Origin: Marinobacter sp. Arc7-DN-1
GTDB taxonomy: Bacteria > Pseudomonadota > Gammaproteobacteria > Pseudomonadales > Oleiphilaceae
Direction of reading: 5' to 3'
Assembly: GCF_003441595.1 (NCBI RefSeq)
Contig: NZ_CP031848.1
Span: forward strand, 3,720,001 to 3,784,000
Length of the DNA stretch: 64,000 bases
The notes under the pieces: generated by a model
What the model saw: the letters and a program-made list of their open reading frames with translations, nothing else
Told to the model about the DNA's origin: nothing
The model's database searches: none
Made by a program: the position numbers and the translations under genes
Shown here: positions 63,032 to 64,000 of the stretch, one piece after another
Position numbering within the stretch: position 1 is the first letter of the stretch
How the letters are laid out: every line of letters starts with the position of its first letter

Positions 63032-63859
63032 ATGGTGGTCTCGATGACTCAGTGGAAACCCGGCTGGACAAACAGACCGCCGGAGCAGAACGACCTGATT
63101 CTGGCGCTTGCGGGATCGGGCGTGGTGAAGCCCGGTAACGGTTGGCTGCATCCCCGGGACAGCGCGCTGTTCGGGGATGTCCTGTCCGATGCCGTCTCTG
63201 TGGGAACCTTCGGCGGTCGCGATGTATTCGTGACCGAGTTGCCGGAAAGCTCGGTTGAACAACAGGAGATCATTCCCCTGAGGGAGGCCCTGCTGATGAT
63301 GAACGATGCCCCCGCGGATATGCTGAGTACCGGTTTCCAGGTCTGGCAGTGGTGGCGTGACCACCAGTATTGTGGGCGCTGCGGTGAGAAAACCGGTTTT
63401 CATGCCCGGGAGCGTGCCAGATGGTGTGAAGCCTGCGGGATTCCCTGGTACCCGAGGCTCGCCCCCTGCGTTATTGTTGTTATCCGTCGGGATGACCGCC
63501 TGTTGCTGGCCAGGTCGTCACGGGTCAAACGCCACTTCTACAGCCTGATCGCCGGATTTGTTGAGCCGGGGGAGAGCCTGGAAGGGGCTGTTTGCCGGGA
63601 GGTGAAAGAGGAGACCGGCCTGGATGTGACCAATATCCGGTACCACGCGTCGCAGCCCTGGCCCTTCCCGCACCAGTTGATGGTTGGATTCTTCGCTGAT
63701 TACGCCGGAGGGAACCTGGTGTTGCAGGAAGACGAGCTCGCCGATGCCGACTGGTTTTTACCGGGTGACACACCGCCGGTGCCGCCGGAAACCACGATTT
63801 CAGGCCGTCTGATCCGGGCTATGGAGAAGGAAATTTCCCGGGGAGGCATTCCGGTTTGA
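63032..63859 (+). CDS. nudC: NADH pyrophosphatase / RNA NAD-decapping enzyme NudC
   Basis: Nudix hydrolase that cleaves NAD(H) and removes NAD caps from RNA. It has 275 residues. The zinc ribbon has Cys pairs in YCGRCG and WCEACG. The Nudix box [20 protein letters not shown] is complete, and the NudC hallmark [14 protein letters not shown] is present. Start: ATG 63032 or ATG 63044; the latter has GGTGG just upstream. Its stop overlaps the next gene's start. Confidence 0.94.
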   Translation: MVVSMTQWKPGWTNRPPEQNDLILALAGSGVVKPGNGWLHPRDSALFGDVLSDAVSVGTFGGRDVFVTELPESSVEQQEIIPLREALLMMNDAPADMLSTGFQVWQWWRDHQYCGRCGEKTGFHARERARWCEACGIPWYPRLAPCVIVVIRRDDRLLLARSSRVKRHFYSLIAGFVEPGESLEGAVCREVKEETGLDVTNIRYHASQPWPFPHQLMVGFFADYAGGNLVLQEDELADADWFLPGDTPPVPPETTISGRLIRAMEKEISRGGIPV

Positions 63860-64000
63860 ACGATCAGGCGCCGCCCAGGGTTCTGGTGTTCGATTCCGGT
63901 GTCGGCGGTCTGAGTGTTGCTGCCTGCATTCACCGGTACCTGCCGGGCGCGGACCTGACCTACCTGGCGGACAACGCTGGATTTCCTTACGGCGACAAGT
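63856..64000 (+). CDS. murI: Glutamate racemase (5' end only)
   Basis: The first 48 codons of MurI, which makes D-glutamate for peptidoglycan; the window ends inside the gene. The family motifs [10 protein letters not shown] (with the first catalytic-cysteine region still to come) and [13 protein letters not shown] are present. It starts at TTG 63856 behind GGGAGG, overlapping the nudC stop by four bases; no ATG fits. Confidence 0.93.
   Translation, partial: MNDQAPPRVLVFDSGVGGLSVAACIHRYLPGADLTYLADNAGFPYGDK

Overview
The window is a stretch of chromosome from a marine gammaproteobacterium. Housekeeping genes fill almost all of it. Gene order follows Pseudomonas (algU-mucABCD-lepA-lepB-rnc-era-recO-pdxJ; gacS-cysM-rlmD-relA-mazG; ffh-rpsP-rimM-trmD-rplS; xerD-dsbC-hom-thrC-recJ; adk-tsaB-rsmJ). 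The base composition is moderately GC rich. Marinobacter or a close relative is the best guess, made from remembered gene order and protein character, not from a search. I saw no prophage, insertion sequence, integron, CRISPR array, rRNA or tRNA, and no gene-free stretch longer than 300 bases.

Layout. 1-9.8 kb: the end of a response regulator and its sensor kinase, glpK, a convergent argF/ABC-ATPase pair, grxD, a TonB-like protein, a DUF1631 protein and a Yip1-type membrane protein. 10-16 kb: corB-like and ypjD-like membrane genes divergent from ffh and the rpsP-rimM-trmD-rplS operon, which a strong terminator closes. 16-26 kb: xerD, dsbC, hom, thrC, recJ, prfB (with its programmed +1 frameshift), lysS, ung. 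26-30.5 kb on the minus strand: nadB, sdhE, ygfX, ygfZ and an HDOD gene. 30.5-44 kb on the plus strand: the envelope-stress cluster rpoE/algU-mucA-mucB-rseC-mucD, a membrane GGDEF/EAL protein, then lepA, lepB, a DUF4845 gene, rnc, era, recO, pdxJ. 44-52.5 kb: gacS/barA on the minus strand, then cysM, rlmD, relA, mazG. 52.6-64 kb: a convergent pair of small paralogues, ppc, a YbaK-HDOD fusion, adk, tsaB, a small unknown gene, rsmJ, plsB on the minus strand, nudC and the start of murI.

How the parts connect. Envelope stress control runs through much of the window. It holds sigma-E and its regulators, a candidate autoregulatory sigma-E promoter, and a second candidate sigma-E promoter upstream of dsbC. 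Global regulation is also dense: GacS, RelA, a c-di-GMP protein and two HDOD proteins.

The least explained structures are two ~110-bp palindromic elements, at 22404-22511 and 26036-26148. Each has 29-30 bp arms. The arm sequences differ between the copies, yet both enclose the same 25-base core. Other points to check are the convergent paralogue pair at 52661-53270, the YbaK-HDOD fusion, the GGDEF protein with a degraded EAL domain, a 54-base purine-only tract, and two short perfect tandem duplications in tsaB and just upstream of the next gene.
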